DNA from: Umbelopsis ramanniana AG
Lineage: Eukaryota > Mucoromycota > Umbelopsidomycetes > Umbelopsidales > Umbelopsidaceae
DNA: 64,000 nucleotides
Assembly (NCBI RefSeq): GCF_025399195.1
Contig: NW_026252127.1
Location: 154,037 to 218,036, forward strand
Reading direction: 5' to 3'
The notes beneath the pieces were generated by a model. It did no database searches. It saw only the letters and a program-made list of their open reading frames with translations, and was not told the origin of the DNA. How positions within the stretch are numbered: the first letter of the stretch is position 1; the number at the start of each line of letters is the position of its first letter. This document shows positions 23,289 through 36,206 of this stretch, piece by piece. The position numbers were made by a program, and so were the translations under genes.

Positions 23289-24338
23289 ATGACGGTCTTG
23301 GACAAGTTGAAAAAATATTCTACATGCGAGGTAAAATAGGATTGACTACTATCCACTTGTGCAGTTCTGCTGTCTAATCTCTTGTAACCTGCTATATCTC
23401 TGATCAGATTGCAGACGCTTTGCAGAAACTCGGTAATACACCTTGGGGTGGTTACCTTGCGGATATTCAGATGTGGTCCCCAAGCTTTTGTAGTGGAGAG
23501 ACCAAGATAATAGGTCCTGCTTATACAGTCAAGGTTGGAAACGTGGATAGGAGGTTGTTGACAAGTGCTAAATTTAAGGTTTAACAATAATGATCGAATA
23601 GATGGTGGATAAGGAAGACGACAATGCACCTACCCCTTCACAACACTTTGTAAGGGACTTTTTCTTTTCTGCATGGTCTCTTTTCAGGGTTTCAATATAC
23701 ATGAATTGTATCGGCTTACGCTTTGATTTCATGGTAGGCTGATGCAGCTCCTAAAGGAAGCGTCATTTTCATATCGGCACCTCCTGGTAAGTGGAATGAT
23801 TTTGCACTCATAGGACGAGGGGATAGACTAAACATTTGCCATGGAACAGGTTTCAAAAATGCGGTCTGGGGCGGTCTGATGTCTGCAAGGGCTAAGACGT
23901 TAAAGGTGCAGGGTGTTGTTGTGGATGGTCGTATTCGAGACCTTGCAGAGCATAGAGGCATGCAGATACCTGTAAGAGACACTTGAAATTGAGCACCCAT
24001 ACAAATCCACTGTCTCCTTTTTTTCTGGGCTCTTAACGCTATTCCGCATCCATATCCTTTAGGTATTTGCGCAAGGTCATTCTATTTTATCTCAAGGTGC
24101 TTTCTTACGACCTTCAGAGATCGGCGTACCAGCCACCATGTCGACTTGTCCTGTTGTCGTACACCCAGGTGACATAATTGTTGGCGACCTGGATGGGGTA
24201 GTTTGTATTCCGCGGGACCAATTGGAAAAGGTTGTTGTCTATTGTCAAAAACACACAACCATTGACAATCACTGCATGGAAGATATTCTGCAAGGCGCAA
24301 CTGTTCAGGACACGTTCAAAAAGCGTAGGGGTGTCTAG
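23289..24338 (+). CDS. RraA-like / 4-hydroxy-4-methyl-2-oxoglutarate aldolase family protein
   Basis: Six exons (23289-23330, 23408-23533, 23602-23649, 23738-23786, 23850-23971, 24063-24338) give 220 residues. The fold is recognised by IADALQKLGNTPWGGYLAD near the start, IIGPAYTVK, PPGFKNAVWGGLMSARAK, GVVVDGRIRDLAEHR and GDIIVGDLDGVVCIP. The DGRIRD Arg and Asp are the conserved pair that binds the substrate carboxylate and Mg2+ in HMG/CHA aldolases. These class II aldolases cleave 4-hydroxy-4-methyl-2-oxoglutarate and decarboxylate oxaloacetate. The bacterial relative RraA instead inhibits RNase E, which is irrelevant in fungi. Length and motif content are typical and nothing is broken. A role in oxaloacetate or aromatic-catabolite turnover is inferred. 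Confidence 0.9.
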
Positions 24339-25037
24339 TTCTGGTATGAGTAGTATGCAGGGACGTTCCCATGCACTTGAACATAAATGAATCGTTCCGT
24401 ATCTGTTATGCAAATGATTGCTTTTGGGATGAAGGCTGTTATCGGCGAGCAGCAAGGAGATAAACGTTTGACTGAAGGAGTTCAAGGGGGGTTTTTGGGA
24501 TGCAGCCCATGAAAAAAAAAAGTTGGCAAGGAGGCAAATTGAATGGAACCAGAAAAGCAAATATATGCGGCGATCGAAACAGGCCCTTGACGCCGAGTCT
24601 GCGGGTCAGTTCACGAGAAAGGCAACATACGAACGTACCCCAATGGACTGTTCATGGAATGCCTGTGTTTTTGTCCAAACCGGTTTGCTTCTATTTGCGG
24701 CGGACGTGCAATAGAAAAATAAAATAAATGGGAAATTAAGGCTCACTGGGAATGTTACAAAAAAAAAAAAAAAACAAACATGATACGTGTTATGTGTACG
24801 GTCTTTTGTGGGTTAATAAATGTACAAATCTTTTGATGGTTACTTTCCAATTCACTTATTTTTATTCGCTGGTGCTGCTACACCGAAATGAGTATGAGAT
24901 GTAGTGCATATCAAAGACACTTGATCCAACGCATGGCATTTCCAGTTTCAACGTTTGGTAACATTGGGGAAAGGCTGCTGCTGTGGGGTATACAAAAGTA
25001 TTCTGTTCTTTCATTTTTCGTCCATTTACATATTTGA
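24339..25037. other. Intergenic, no gene seen
   Basis: Between the convergent ends of the aldolase-like and Myb-like genes. A run of about 16 A ends at 24774. No recognisable coding signal. Confidence 0.55.
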
Positions 25038-25581
25038 TCAGAAACCCGTTGATTTTCGTCTGAACAAACTACTGTAAGGTTTTGTTTGTCCAGCTGTTGA
25101 CTTTTTGTAAATATATGCAGATATGTGACGATGGTAAGATTGTATTGGTGTATCGGATGATGATGGTGGAGGATGGACTGTTTTCTTGCGGATGGCTGTC
25201 TCAAAATTATGATTAATAGCATCGGGTGTTAGCGGTGGTGATGGAGGGGATGAAGATGTTGCTGTACTATCAACCGAGGAAGCTCTCCTTTTATGGGGTC
25301 TACGCTTTCCCATCAAAGTATAATATCGATTGAAACAAGTAGCACGCTACATAAAATTAAAATGAATTAATGATCTATTGGCTTTCAGATTCCATTGGCG
25401 AACCATGCCGTTGGTAGGTACCTACCTTGCGATGGGGTAATTGAGCAGATATTTCTCCCCAAGACAATCCTTTGGCAACCCCTTCGCAGATGACTGCATC
25501 TTCCAGTTGTGAGAATCGGCTCCGTGGCTTGATGGAAGTTTCAGGCACCTGTATTGAAATTTTTCGAGGTGGATTGAGCAT
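25038..25581 (-). CDS. Small Myb/SANT-like DNA-binding protein
   Basis: Two exons (25581-25426, 25346-25038) give 154 residues. The Myb-like helix-turn-helix is formed across the intron: SRFSQLEDAVICEGVAKGLSWGEISAQLPHRK joins RATCFNRYYTLMGKRR. The spaced aromatics (FSQLED near the first Trp position, W of SWGEI, Y of RYYTL) and the recognition-helix Arg/Asn are as in Myb repeats. The rest is basic and Ser/Pro-rich. Upstream of 25581 the frame reads KDM after a good acceptor (TTCTACAG), and a tiny 7-bp exon ATGAAAA|GTAAGT at 25687-25681 would join in frame, so the real start may be 25687. The GGGCTGGGCCCA element lies between the two candidates. Role: probably transcription factor or chromatin protein with one repeat. 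Confidence 0.7.
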
Positions 25582-25630
25582 ATCCTTTACTGTAGAAGAG
25601 AAAGGTCAACATGGATGGTCCATACCCAAT

Positions 25631-25644
25631 TTGGGCTGGGCCCA
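25631..25644 (+). promoter_or_regulatory. GGGCTGGGCCCA element, second occurrence
   Basis: TTGGGCTGGGCCCA matches the first 14 bases of the near-palindrome at 20164-20178 exactly. It lies 50 bp upstream of the Myb-like ATG at 25581 on the minus strand. Probable promoter element; inference only. Confidence 0.4.
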
Positions 25645-25689
25645 CGTCTCTTCGGTATCATTCACCCCCCGTATACTTACTTTTCATTG

Positions 25690-26879
25690 CACAAGTCGTT
25701 TGTTGGGAGGGTAGGACCAAATGTTGAAGAAAGGAAAAGAAAAGAAAAAAAAATCGGTAAAAGGGTTAAGCAACAAGCAGAACAAACGGGTTTACAGCTA
25801 CAGTGAAAAAGGGAAGCGAATGGAAGAGAGAAAAAAGCAAATGCTGGCTTGAAATGTAAGTTGTTCTCTAATAAAAACGAAAAAAAGGGAGGTTTAAAAA
25901 AACCAGCATATGTATAATAATATATAAAATATCCCAAAGTAATTGGTAAAAAACAATGTGTTGGTGATCCCTTTGATGGCCGTATTTCGTATCGTTCAAA
26001 GTAACGCCGAAGAGGATATTGTAACTGCTACTGGAGCTGCAACATGTCAATCCTTACTGGCCCTTCCTCCGCGTGCTGACTCTCCCCTTTCTTACTCTGG
26101 CGTTTGGAGCAACTTTAATATATAATTTTTTGGGTATAGCTTTTGTTTTTTTTTTTTTCCTATCATTTTTTTATTATCATGTATTATAAAAAACACAACA
26201 GCAACAATGACACGATGGAAAGGAAAGAACAGCTGTCAAGACGGGGGGAGGGTAGTCTCCAGCAAGCGACATTTCTCTTTCTTCTTTGGAAATTGAAAAA
26301 TAAGTAGAAAAATGACAGACCATGCACATCGTCTTGTCCCCTTGTTACCATGCAGGAACACACGGTAAAAGGGAAGGCAATAGTGGATATATTAACAAAA
26401 AAACAGATGCAACACTTAGACCTTGGACTGTTCCATCGCCTGTTCAGCCACATCTTCTTCTGAGTACCATGCAAAAACCAGGCTTACGAATTAGCTCAAT
26501 ATTGCATCCAACCTCACGTATCTTTATGGACGATCCTTCATCTAAAATGCTCTAATGCTTCATCATCAGTCAATATCGGAATGATCCGACGACTTGACTC
26601 GTCTCCCGAAATCACCCTCATTAACAAACACTGGATGGCACGGGTTTTGTTTGCACCACCCGTCCATTTTTCAGTCTGTCAAAATCCGCCATGTGGGTAA
26701 AAGCTAGCACATCTTTTTTTTTTTTTAAACTAGCATGCCACCTAAAGTGAGGAAATATATGCTGGGGTGACATCGCCCAAAAAGAAGAAGAAGGAATAAA
26801 GATTTGATGATTACACAGTGTATTATGAAAGAAAGGGGAGGGATGTATGCATAAGTGGAGGGCTAGTGTCGCCAATGTT
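25690..26879. other. Intergenic, 1.2 kb, no gene seen
   Basis: Low-complexity A/T tracts (near 25745, 26145-26160, 26717) and pyrimidine stretches. Short ORFs on both strands have no domain. Probably the Myb-like promoter and the 3' UTR of the Acl4-like gene. Confidence 0.5.
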
Positions 26880-28193
26880 CTATAGTTCCATAGCGTCATC
26901 ATCACTATCTATATCCAAGTCGTGTTCACCGTCGTCTTCTGCTTCTTCCTCGGGTGCTGAAGCTGGAATGACAGCGTTGATATTATGCACAAGTTCTTGT
27001 GCGTGCTGCAGCATTGCTTCGTCGTCCGCCCCTGTTGCGTTGTAGATCTAACGAAGAACAACCATTAGCACTCGTACGATGGGATACCTAAGGGGGTCGG
27101 AGAGACCGTGAAGATCCCACCCATATCTAATTTACGATCCGTAAAACAAAAATAATAGATGATCAAGTCATACCTTGATGGCCGTTTCGAGACAGTCTCG
27201 TGCATCCTCCCAATGATGCTTCCTTTCCTCCTCTGGAAGATCTTGTTCTTCTCCAAGACAGTAGTATGACCATCCCCAAAGATACCAAAGATCCACCGAC
27301 TGATCATTTTCCTTCTGGAGACCTTCCAAAACGTTAAACGCCTCTGCATATAACTGAACCTCCAGTAACAACTTCACAAGTGCAAGTCGGGTATCGTAAA
27401 TAGGGATGGACGGATCACCAGGATCCTTGTCAGACCAAAGTTGCAAGCTATGTTCTAGTGCTGCTCGAGCTTCGTCGTTTCGAACTTGTGATAGTCTCAC
27501 CGAAGCGAGCATTTGGTATACTTCGGGAGACTTGGGATCAGCCAATTGGGCTGTCTCAAGATACTGTTCACATTTCTGTTCCGCGTCCGCTTCGAAACTA
27601 ATTTACAAAGAGATTGTTGGAAAAGAGTAAGTTGATGAAATAGTCATGAGGTTGCTTGATGAGACAATCGTTTGCTTGGACAAGAGAAATTTAGGTTGGA
27701 ACTTACCAGCAGTCCGTCAAATAAATTTCGGTCATAGAACAAAGAGCAGAAGCAATCTTGTTGCCCAAAGTGATGGCCTCTTGTGAGACGGGATCATATG
27801 TCTTCTTCTGCTTCTCCATCAACTCGACACCCTTTTGAAAACACTGTATAGCATCCAATTCTCCAGATAGTTGACCGAGACACATGTATTTCTCGAAACC
27901 TGATTCGGGCTGCAACTGTACGGCTTTCGCATAGTGCTAAAAGGGACAAGGAAAATTCGTTAAGCACATCAGGTAGCCATGAGATGCTTCTGGCGCGAGA
28001 GATATCTCACCTCGCGGGCATTCCATAAATCTCCAAGTTCAACTTCGACTAATCCGGTCATTTCCAAAAGTTCGACGTGATCATTGTCCAATTCTAGCGC
28101 TCGTTTGCAAAATGCATATGCAGTGTCGTATTCAAGTGAATCGATGTTTGCTTGAATCTTGGGTAGAAGGTCTACCACGGTGTAATTAACCAT
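26880..28193 (-). CDS. TPR protein, Acl4-like ribosomal protein L4 assembly chaperone
   Basis: Four exons (28193-28011, 27936-27707, 27597-27174, 27047-26880) give 334 residues. The protein is a solenoid of tetratricopeptide repeats: AYAFCKRALELDNDHVELLEM in exon 1, EKYMCLGQLSG and AIQCFQKGVELM in exon 2, DPKSPEVYQMLASVRLSQ with EARAALEHSLQLW, then DLWYLWGWSYYCLG in exon 3. It ends in a very acidic tail (DDGEHDLDIDSDDDAMEL). This architecture and length match yeast Acl4, which holds newly made Rpl4 until incorporation into pre-60S particles in the nucleus; the acidic tail is usual in such chaperones. The assignment is by architecture and remembered pattern, so another acidic TPR protein is possible. 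Confidence 0.8.
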
Positions 28194-28341
28194 TATTATT
28201 TATAATAAATACACGACAAAATCAGCAGGTCTTTAACATGAGTTTTTCTTTTCTACTTGACTACCTAAAAAAAAAAAAAACTTGAAAGGCAGCCAACGGT
28301 CACCAGTCACGTGAATACCATGAATGAAGTGAGTGAGGTTC

Positions 28342-29814
28342 TCACTCGGTGTCTTCGTCTTCATACGCGGACGGTTCTTCTTCCTCCAACTGGTCCTCCA
28401 GATCATCTAGTAGTACTTGCCGACGCAAATGACTAGATCTTTTGCTGATGTCACCTCGAACGAAGGCATCTCTTCGTCTTGGTAAGAAGCCACGAGGTTT
28501 CAATGGACTAAGAAGCTTTCTTGCTCGCATCATATTGAGTTCCGCCGTAATCATACGCAAATGATCCGAGTTAGAACGGGTATCTCTCATATAAGTATTA
28601 GTGACAGGATTGAAACGCGGTTGAGTGGTAGCTTCAGATCGACGGCGCTGAGAGGTGGGTCGTTTCGGGGGTAGTGGCATGGGTATAAGTTTTCGACCGG
28701 AAGGCGTTGTTCTATTTCGACCAGAGAAGGATCGCCTTAACCGAGTGAACCATGATTCTTCTTCTTCATTGGCAACTTGTGGTGGTGATCTTGGTGGCAA
28801 AGGGTATAGAGGAGGCTTATGATGAGTGGCGGCGGTGGGTGATTTTCTTGAAATGGAGCTGAGGGAGTGCCTTCGAGACAAAGAGTGCCCTACGCTAGAT
28901 TTTCGCTTGGGTGCTTCTGGTCTTGGTCGGCGAAGTTTAGCTATGCTTGTGGTCCTCGTATCTTGCCACCGAGCATCCTCATCGTTCATAGATCGTACTT
29001 TGCGTAATACAAGCGGCGAATTTCGTCTATCGTCAGATTCTGACAGAAAGCCTTCTTCGGTGTCATCGTCCAATGCTGTGGGTTCTGAAACGGCTAAGCG
29101 CGACTGCTTGAGAGTATCAGCCAAGCGCGCTATTTCTTCTTGTTGCTTGATGGACTCTGGGTCGCTTAATGGTGGTGGCGGTACATGTAACGGTAAAACT
29201 TCAGTGAAAAAATCGGCTGATAAAAAGTTACGTAAAGCGGATGGTGTCTGCTCCTATGTAATAAAATTTGAGAGGAAAAAAAAAGGAAGAAATAGTTAAG
29301 GCATCACAATTTCAACGACGACATGAACCAATGACCCCCCCCCCCCCTTGGATCACATTTTACTTACCAGTTCTTCTTCGTCAGGTAGACTTTCTTTACT
29401 ATCCACAGCCACCCAGTTTTCTACGTGGGACATACTTCGCATCGGTCGCGGTAGTGGTGGCTTAAGTGGTGATGTAGGTGTTTCTTGGTCGTTGAGCCTT
29501 ATTGCCACCATCGACCTAATAGGTTCTTCCGACGGTGTATTATTGTCAGTCACTGTTAAAGGAGGTATTGCATCATCTTTTTTTCTCTTTTTTCTCTTAT
29601 GGCGACCGATTAAAGGCGGGATGGCACCATATGGCTTTGGTGCTTGAGAGGTAATTTGCTTTACAAGTTCACGGTACGATTGATTACTTTGACTTGAGGA
29701 CGTAGAAGAGGGGCTAGCGCTGAGTGAATTGTGGGAAGAACTCGAATCTTGATCTGTACGTGAAGAGCGGTGCTGAGGAATAGGCATAGGTGCTGTTAAA
29801 CTTTGAGTAGTCAT
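28342..29814 (-). CDS. Hypothetical low-complexity protein
   Basis: Two exons (29814-29368, 29253-28342) give 452 residues in one frame. No domain is recognised. The protein is rich in Ser, Pro, Arg and charged runs: KRKKRKKDD in the first exon, RHSLSSISRKSP and LRRSFSGRNR in the second, an NxxRMITAELNMMRARKLLSPLKPRGFLPRRRD block and an acidic C-terminus (EEEEPSAYEDEDTE). It looks largely disordered, with several basic Ser sites typical of kinase or 14-3-3 targets. The start at 29814 is the first ATG in the open frame; the frame is open upstream, so a further 5' exon is possible. The intron contains a run of about 13 C. Function unknown. Confidence 0.6.
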
Positions 29815-29994
29815 TGGGGGTGCATTGAGTGCTGCTTTCCACTCAGAAATACAGACAAGAGGCAACACAACCGGTAACAGCCGGCTTGGGTCAGCTTGAC
29901 TTTGGGCTGTGACTTTGAAAATCAGTGCAGAAATGCTGTCAACACCTCATTCTCGCGGACGTTTCGAAACCTGGTTCCCTTACCTTTTTTTTTT

Positions 29995-30375
29995 TCAATG
30001 CATGTACCAGGCAACAAATATGGCAAACCCTATGCCAGTAAGCACGGAATTCCGTGTTTGAGAGGCTACTTCGCCGTCATCAGGCTGCCTTTGTTGTGAG
30101 TGATGATCACCATCCCAGCGATCTCCATACCTTGAGTACATTTCCCTGCGACTTTTGTTGCTGACGATCTGGTAAGCTCGATTGATTTCTTGAAACCGTC
30201 TAGTATCGCCACCTGCGGCATCGGGATGAAACTGTTTGCACAATTCGTAGTATCTATCTTTAATCTCTTTCTTGCTGGAGCTTTCGCTAACACCAAGTAT
30301 TTGGAAGGGCGTTTGCCTCGGTATCCTATTTCGGCTATATGATCGATACCACAGTCTGTTTGTTTTCTTGAACAT
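29995..30375 (-). CDS. Small membrane J-protein (DnaJ domain, probably mitochondrial)
   Basis: Single exon, 126 residues. A basic Arg/Tyr-rich N-terminus (MFKKTNRLWYRSYSRNRIPR) resembles a mitochondrial presequence. A J-domain follows from about residue 23: PFQILGVSES, then KEIKDRYYELCKQFHPDAAG with the HPD motif at 50-52 and RFQEINRAYQIVSN. HPD stimulates Hsp70 ATPase. The C-terminus has a single hydrophobic segment (VLTGIGFAIFVAWYM), so it is probably a tail- or inner-membrane-anchored type III J-protein. The TIM14/Pam18 and Djp/Jid1 classes are alternatives; the reversed topology, J-domain first and membrane segment last, argues against Pam18. Confidence 0.85.
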   Translation of the reverse strand: MFKKTNRLWYRSYSRNRIPRQTPFQILGVSESSSKKEIKDRYYELCKQFHPDAAGGDTRRFQEINRAYQIVSNKSRREMYSRYGDRWDGDHHSQQRQPDDGEVASQTRNSVLTGIGFAIFVAWYMH

Positions 30376-31545
30376 CGTTGGACTTCGACCCGCTGTTAAT
30401 TGAAAGTTGTTGCGTTAAATAGTTGCAAATTCTTGCTGAGGCTAAATTGATGTGACAAGTCATACGAGATAAGGGCCACTGACAATTAGTCGGCATCAGG
30501 TGGCAGCTTTACCTGTTGTGCACACGGTGACCTAGACAGGGCCACTTTGGCAGCATTCTTGAACTCATGCTTGCTCCCATTGAATACATTGATCACATTA
30601 CATTAGATTGTTTTTTGTTTGCATCTTAAAAATTTTATTGAAACAATGGTGTTTTCATTGACAACTAATGCAGACAGAAGTTAAATTGTGATATTCAGTG
30701 TAATACATACAATTGATCATTGTTTAGAGCAAAAATATCTGCATTTCTGAAGGAGTCGCAAGGTGACGTTTGTCAGTAGCTGTGTTTCATTCACGGAGTA
30801 AACCGTAACAATGATTTCGCGAAACGAAATGGGCACAATACTAAACCCTACCGACTTTAATAACTGTTTCAAGTTGGATGGTTCATACGAGGCAGCACAG
30901 CTGAGATAATTGGAGTATCCGTTGCAGCAGTACGCAATGTTTGGTGGAGGTAGATGAGAGCCAATTCATATGACTTCTGTTGAGTCTCGGTTGAGTCTGC
31001 GTACGTTCAGTATTTCTCAAATTCTTCCCAAGCACCCCAGATATCTACACGCAGACCTGAAGTTCGCACTGAACATTTTGTATTTTGTTTTTTGATTTCG
31101 AGCGCAAAGTCTCTTGGCCTCTCCAAGGTTTTAAGCCCTCCACCATATCCAAGCTTTCTACCAGCAAGACGACCAAACAAGTATATAGCAGTAGAGATAA
31201 TGATGACACGAATTCCATCGGTACGGAACGCAATATTACTTCAATAATGCTCTTATGGGCTCTCTAAGCTTCCCTACTTCGTACCGTTGTCTGGGATAGT
31301 TACTGCTAATTCAACCCTAGATACGCTCGGTGAGTGCATATGAACAACTAGAGCAAGGAAACCATAAAGAACTCTGTTAATCCTGAACATTGACTCTATT
31401 TAAACATATTTTGTGCATAATATTCGAAATAAAGAGTATGTTGGAGCGTCCCTTCTCAAGGCATCTTAGAGCCTCAATTTTTTGATTTCAGTCTTTGTGC
31501 CTACACGTGACAATCCCCCACGCTTTCTTTCTCTTCTCCAGCACT
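30376..31545. other. Intergenic, 1.2 kb, no gene seen
   Basis: Between the divergent J-protein and fumarase genes. Short ORFs (31045-31233 -, 31085-31267 +) are not convincing. The right end may contain a 5' exon or leader of the fumarase gene. Confidence 0.5.
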
Positions 31546-33669
<2,124 letters not shown>

Positions 33670-33755
33670 CACTGCAAATCGATAGTGAACGCAATAAAGT
33701 AGGCGACGTGTTTATGTACAAAAATCATCAATGGATTAAGTGTGAATTGTCTTAT

Positions 33756-34620
33756 TCACATGTCGGTGAAGGGAGTGGTGTCTACCGGTGACGTATAGTT
33801 CAATCGGTCCAAGCGTTGTCGCATTTGCCTTCCAACAGGACCTCGGATAGGCATTTCGAAAACCACGCGACCTAGAGTATCCACCAACAGCTTTCGATCT
33901 TTGGGTGATGAGCTTGTGTTCATTGCAATGTCGCACATGGTTTCAAAGGTGTTAAAGATAAATGAGTCTGCGAGTGGTATCTCGGGACAAGTGGTAGCGT
34001 TGGTGATTAAGAACGTCGCTATGGATTTAATGGCTTCATGATTATATTGACAAGGTGACGCCATCACCGTCGACAAATTGGTTTGTAACAACGTAGCGAT
34101 AGGATACTGTTCGTGCAAGCGAGCAAGTTGGCGTTGTAAATACCATGATAGCGAGTAGTTATGATGGGTATGGACGATGTGCTCTACAAACATACGAACA
34201 ATGGTATCAGCACGTTGCATATCGTTATCGGATCCGCTTCCACGATAGCGAATATAGTGCGCTAGCTTGGGCGCAAGGTCAATGTAAGCGGGTTTCGGTT
34301 CAAGTATCGTGCGGTTGGCAGCTCGACGAATGGACCGAATCAAGCACGCTCTCAGGCCGAATAAAGTCGAGTCTGAATATGTCAAGTCAAGTCTGTAGCG
34401 GCGACTGAGAATGTAAAATGAAAAACGTCGATAGACTTGGCATACTTGGCTCATAGTCCACACATCGTTGATATCGACGTTGTCTAGAACTTGATAAATG
34501 TTTTCACTAGGCAGCGAGAGTAATATGGATATCTTCTGCATAAGACATATAAAATTGATAAGAGACAAAAAGATAGAGCAACACGAATTTGCAGGATTGA
34601 TGGCTTACAGATGAGGTCAT
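33756..34620 (-). CDS. F-box-like domain protein
   Basis: Two exons (34620-34609, 34535-33756), 263 residues. The short first exon ATGACCTCATCT|GTAAGC joins the acceptor TTATGCAG|AAG in frame; an alternative is the Met that spans the acceptor. An F-box-like motif sits at the start: SLPSENIYQVLDNVDINDVWTMSQVCQVYRRFSFYILSRRY. This is the LP-x-E-x-hhxxhhxxh-D-h pattern that binds Skp1 in SCF ubiquitin ligases. The remaining 210 residues are alpha-helical looking with no LRR, WD40 or Kelch repeats recognised, so the substrate-binding part is unknown. Tail-to-tail with fumarase, 86 bp between stop codons. Confidence 0.7.
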
Positions 34621-35255
34621 GTGCTCTGTTTTTTGTAGGGTAAAGCGATCTCGGGAAAATCAACGGTCAAAATCATATGAATCATAGTCTGCAGCTATAA
34701 TATGCAGTTGGAATGCTTAAACGATGAGACGACTATGTATGAGCCCCTCTATCGTTGTGGGGGGGGGAGAGAACATGTTATTTCCCGAGGAGAAACTGTC
34801 AAGACGGAATGCACTATGTTTGTAGGTGCGAAATCTGTTTATCCGCCTATTTACTTAAATTTAGCTATTGAGATCCCGATCCTGAGGCCATGGGCCATCT
34901 TCTGCAAAGACCTCCATGGGCAAATGTGACCGCAATATTTGTCATCAGGCAATCCGCCCTTAAAGCAACGTTGATAAGGTTCAAAACATTTATAATGTAT
35001 TAGGTAGTTATGCATGGTTTCTTTGGTTTTCTTTACGTTGGAAGAAACATCATTAAAGGAACGATATGATAAAATAAGAAGACAAAAGAAATATACACAC
35101 AGAAGAAGAAAAAAGTACACAATAAAAAGCGAAAAGAAAGCGATATAAGCTCATTTAGAGATTACACAACTGGTGAGTTGGTTATAGTAGTAATAGAGTT
35201 GAGTGATTTGCATTTTGAGTGAGAGGGGGAATCTTTTTGGCACATTTCTGTCCTT
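34621..35255. other. Intergenic, no gene seen
   Basis: Short ORFs only (34702-34929 +, 34851-35120 -). A run of nine G is near 34760. The right part is the 3' flank of the minus-strand gene at 35256. Confidence 0.5.
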
Positions 35256-35852
35256 CTATGCGGCAACTAGCGTTGCGTCTTCCCATTGAGAAAACTTTGG
35301 TACAAAGGTAGAATCCTTCTTATCAACCACCATGGAGATATCAACAGGGGTAGTCGCTTCAGTTGGTAGACTACAAATGGATTGATCATCATCTTCACTT
35401 GTAGTATCCGACTGAGTCGCGGGGCCTGCCCAGGTCATACGCTTAGCTTTGTTGGCATCAAACGCCACCATAGAAGGTGTATAAAAATTATATTGGGAAT
35501 CCTTGTTTGCTGCATGTTGAACGGTCAGCCTATCTGGTGACGGAAGATGAAAATCAAAGTAGTTTTCATCGGTGCTGACCCACTGGTCACCTTTTTCTTC
35601 AGTTGGTGACGGAGGCATGTAAATACCAGAATCATTGATGGTAGATAGCTTGTACAATTGGGCGGCCGTCTTATTGCGACGGCCATGGTTCAAAATGGGA
35701 GGTACAAAAAGAGTTGGCATCTTGGGTCCACCTTTTTTTGGTGTTTCTGTGTCAATTGATTGAGGAGTATTAGTAGTAGTGCGCTTCAGCCAGAACTTGG
35801 ATTTCTTTTGTTCAGGTGCGACAACAGGAGGAAGAGTAGCAGTGACCGACAT
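35256..35852 (-). CDS. Hypothetical protein, disordered
   Basis: Single exon, 198 residues, ATG at 35852. No domain is recognised. The N-terminus is basic (QKKSKFWLKRTTTNTPQS), followed by PKMPTLFVPPILNHGRR, then Ser/Thr/Pro and acidic segments (MPPSPTEEKGDQW, SDTTSEDDDQSICSLP) and an aromatic-containing end (STFVPKFSQWEDATLVAA). It looks like a regulated adaptor or an orphan. It is divergent from the USP gene at 36207 across 354 bp. Codon use and the ordered ORF favour a real gene, but there is no family support. Confidence 0.55.
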   Translation of the reverse strand: MSVTATLPPVVAPEQKKSKFWLKRTTTNTPQSIDTETPKKGGPKMPTLFVPPILNHGRRNKTAAQLYKLSTINDSGIYMPPSPTEEKGDQWVSTDENYFDFHLPSPDRLTVQHAANKDSQYNFYTPSMVAFDANKAKRMTWAGPATQSDTTSEDDDQSICSLPTEATTPVDISMVVDKKDSTFVPKFSQWEDATLVAA

Positions 35853-36206
35853 GATTGATCAAAAATTAAAGCGAAAGGAATCTAATAAAAGGCGAGACGA
35901 GTGGAGAAAAAGAGAATATTTGAGTCGCAGGAAGGTTGGTCTAAGAACCCGTATTTAAAAGCTTTTTTTAACATGACTTCTTTTCTGGGAACAAAGGATG
36001 AAAAGTAGAGCCGCTTTTTCTGCCTACCCAAAAGAGGTTTCGGATGACATGCCTCTTCCCCTCCCCCCAATCTGGGTACTGATGGGGGGTCTTGCCCAAT
36101 CAAATGTGGAACAGGTGCGATTGGTTTCAGCCAGACTGCCAGCATTTTCTATTTTATCGACGGACATTATGAATCTGAACCATTCATCTTCTTCCTTCCT
36201 GGCATT
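35853..36206. other. Intergenic between divergent genes
   Basis: 354 bp between the hypothetical protein (-) and the USP (+) start codons. Contains pyrimidine-rich CCCCTCCCCCC at about 36059-36069. Probably shared promoter sequence. Confidence 0.5.

Noticed and set aside
29335-29347. Run of about 13 C
   Set aside because: Lies in an intron of a hypothetical gene; simple homopolymer with no further structure.
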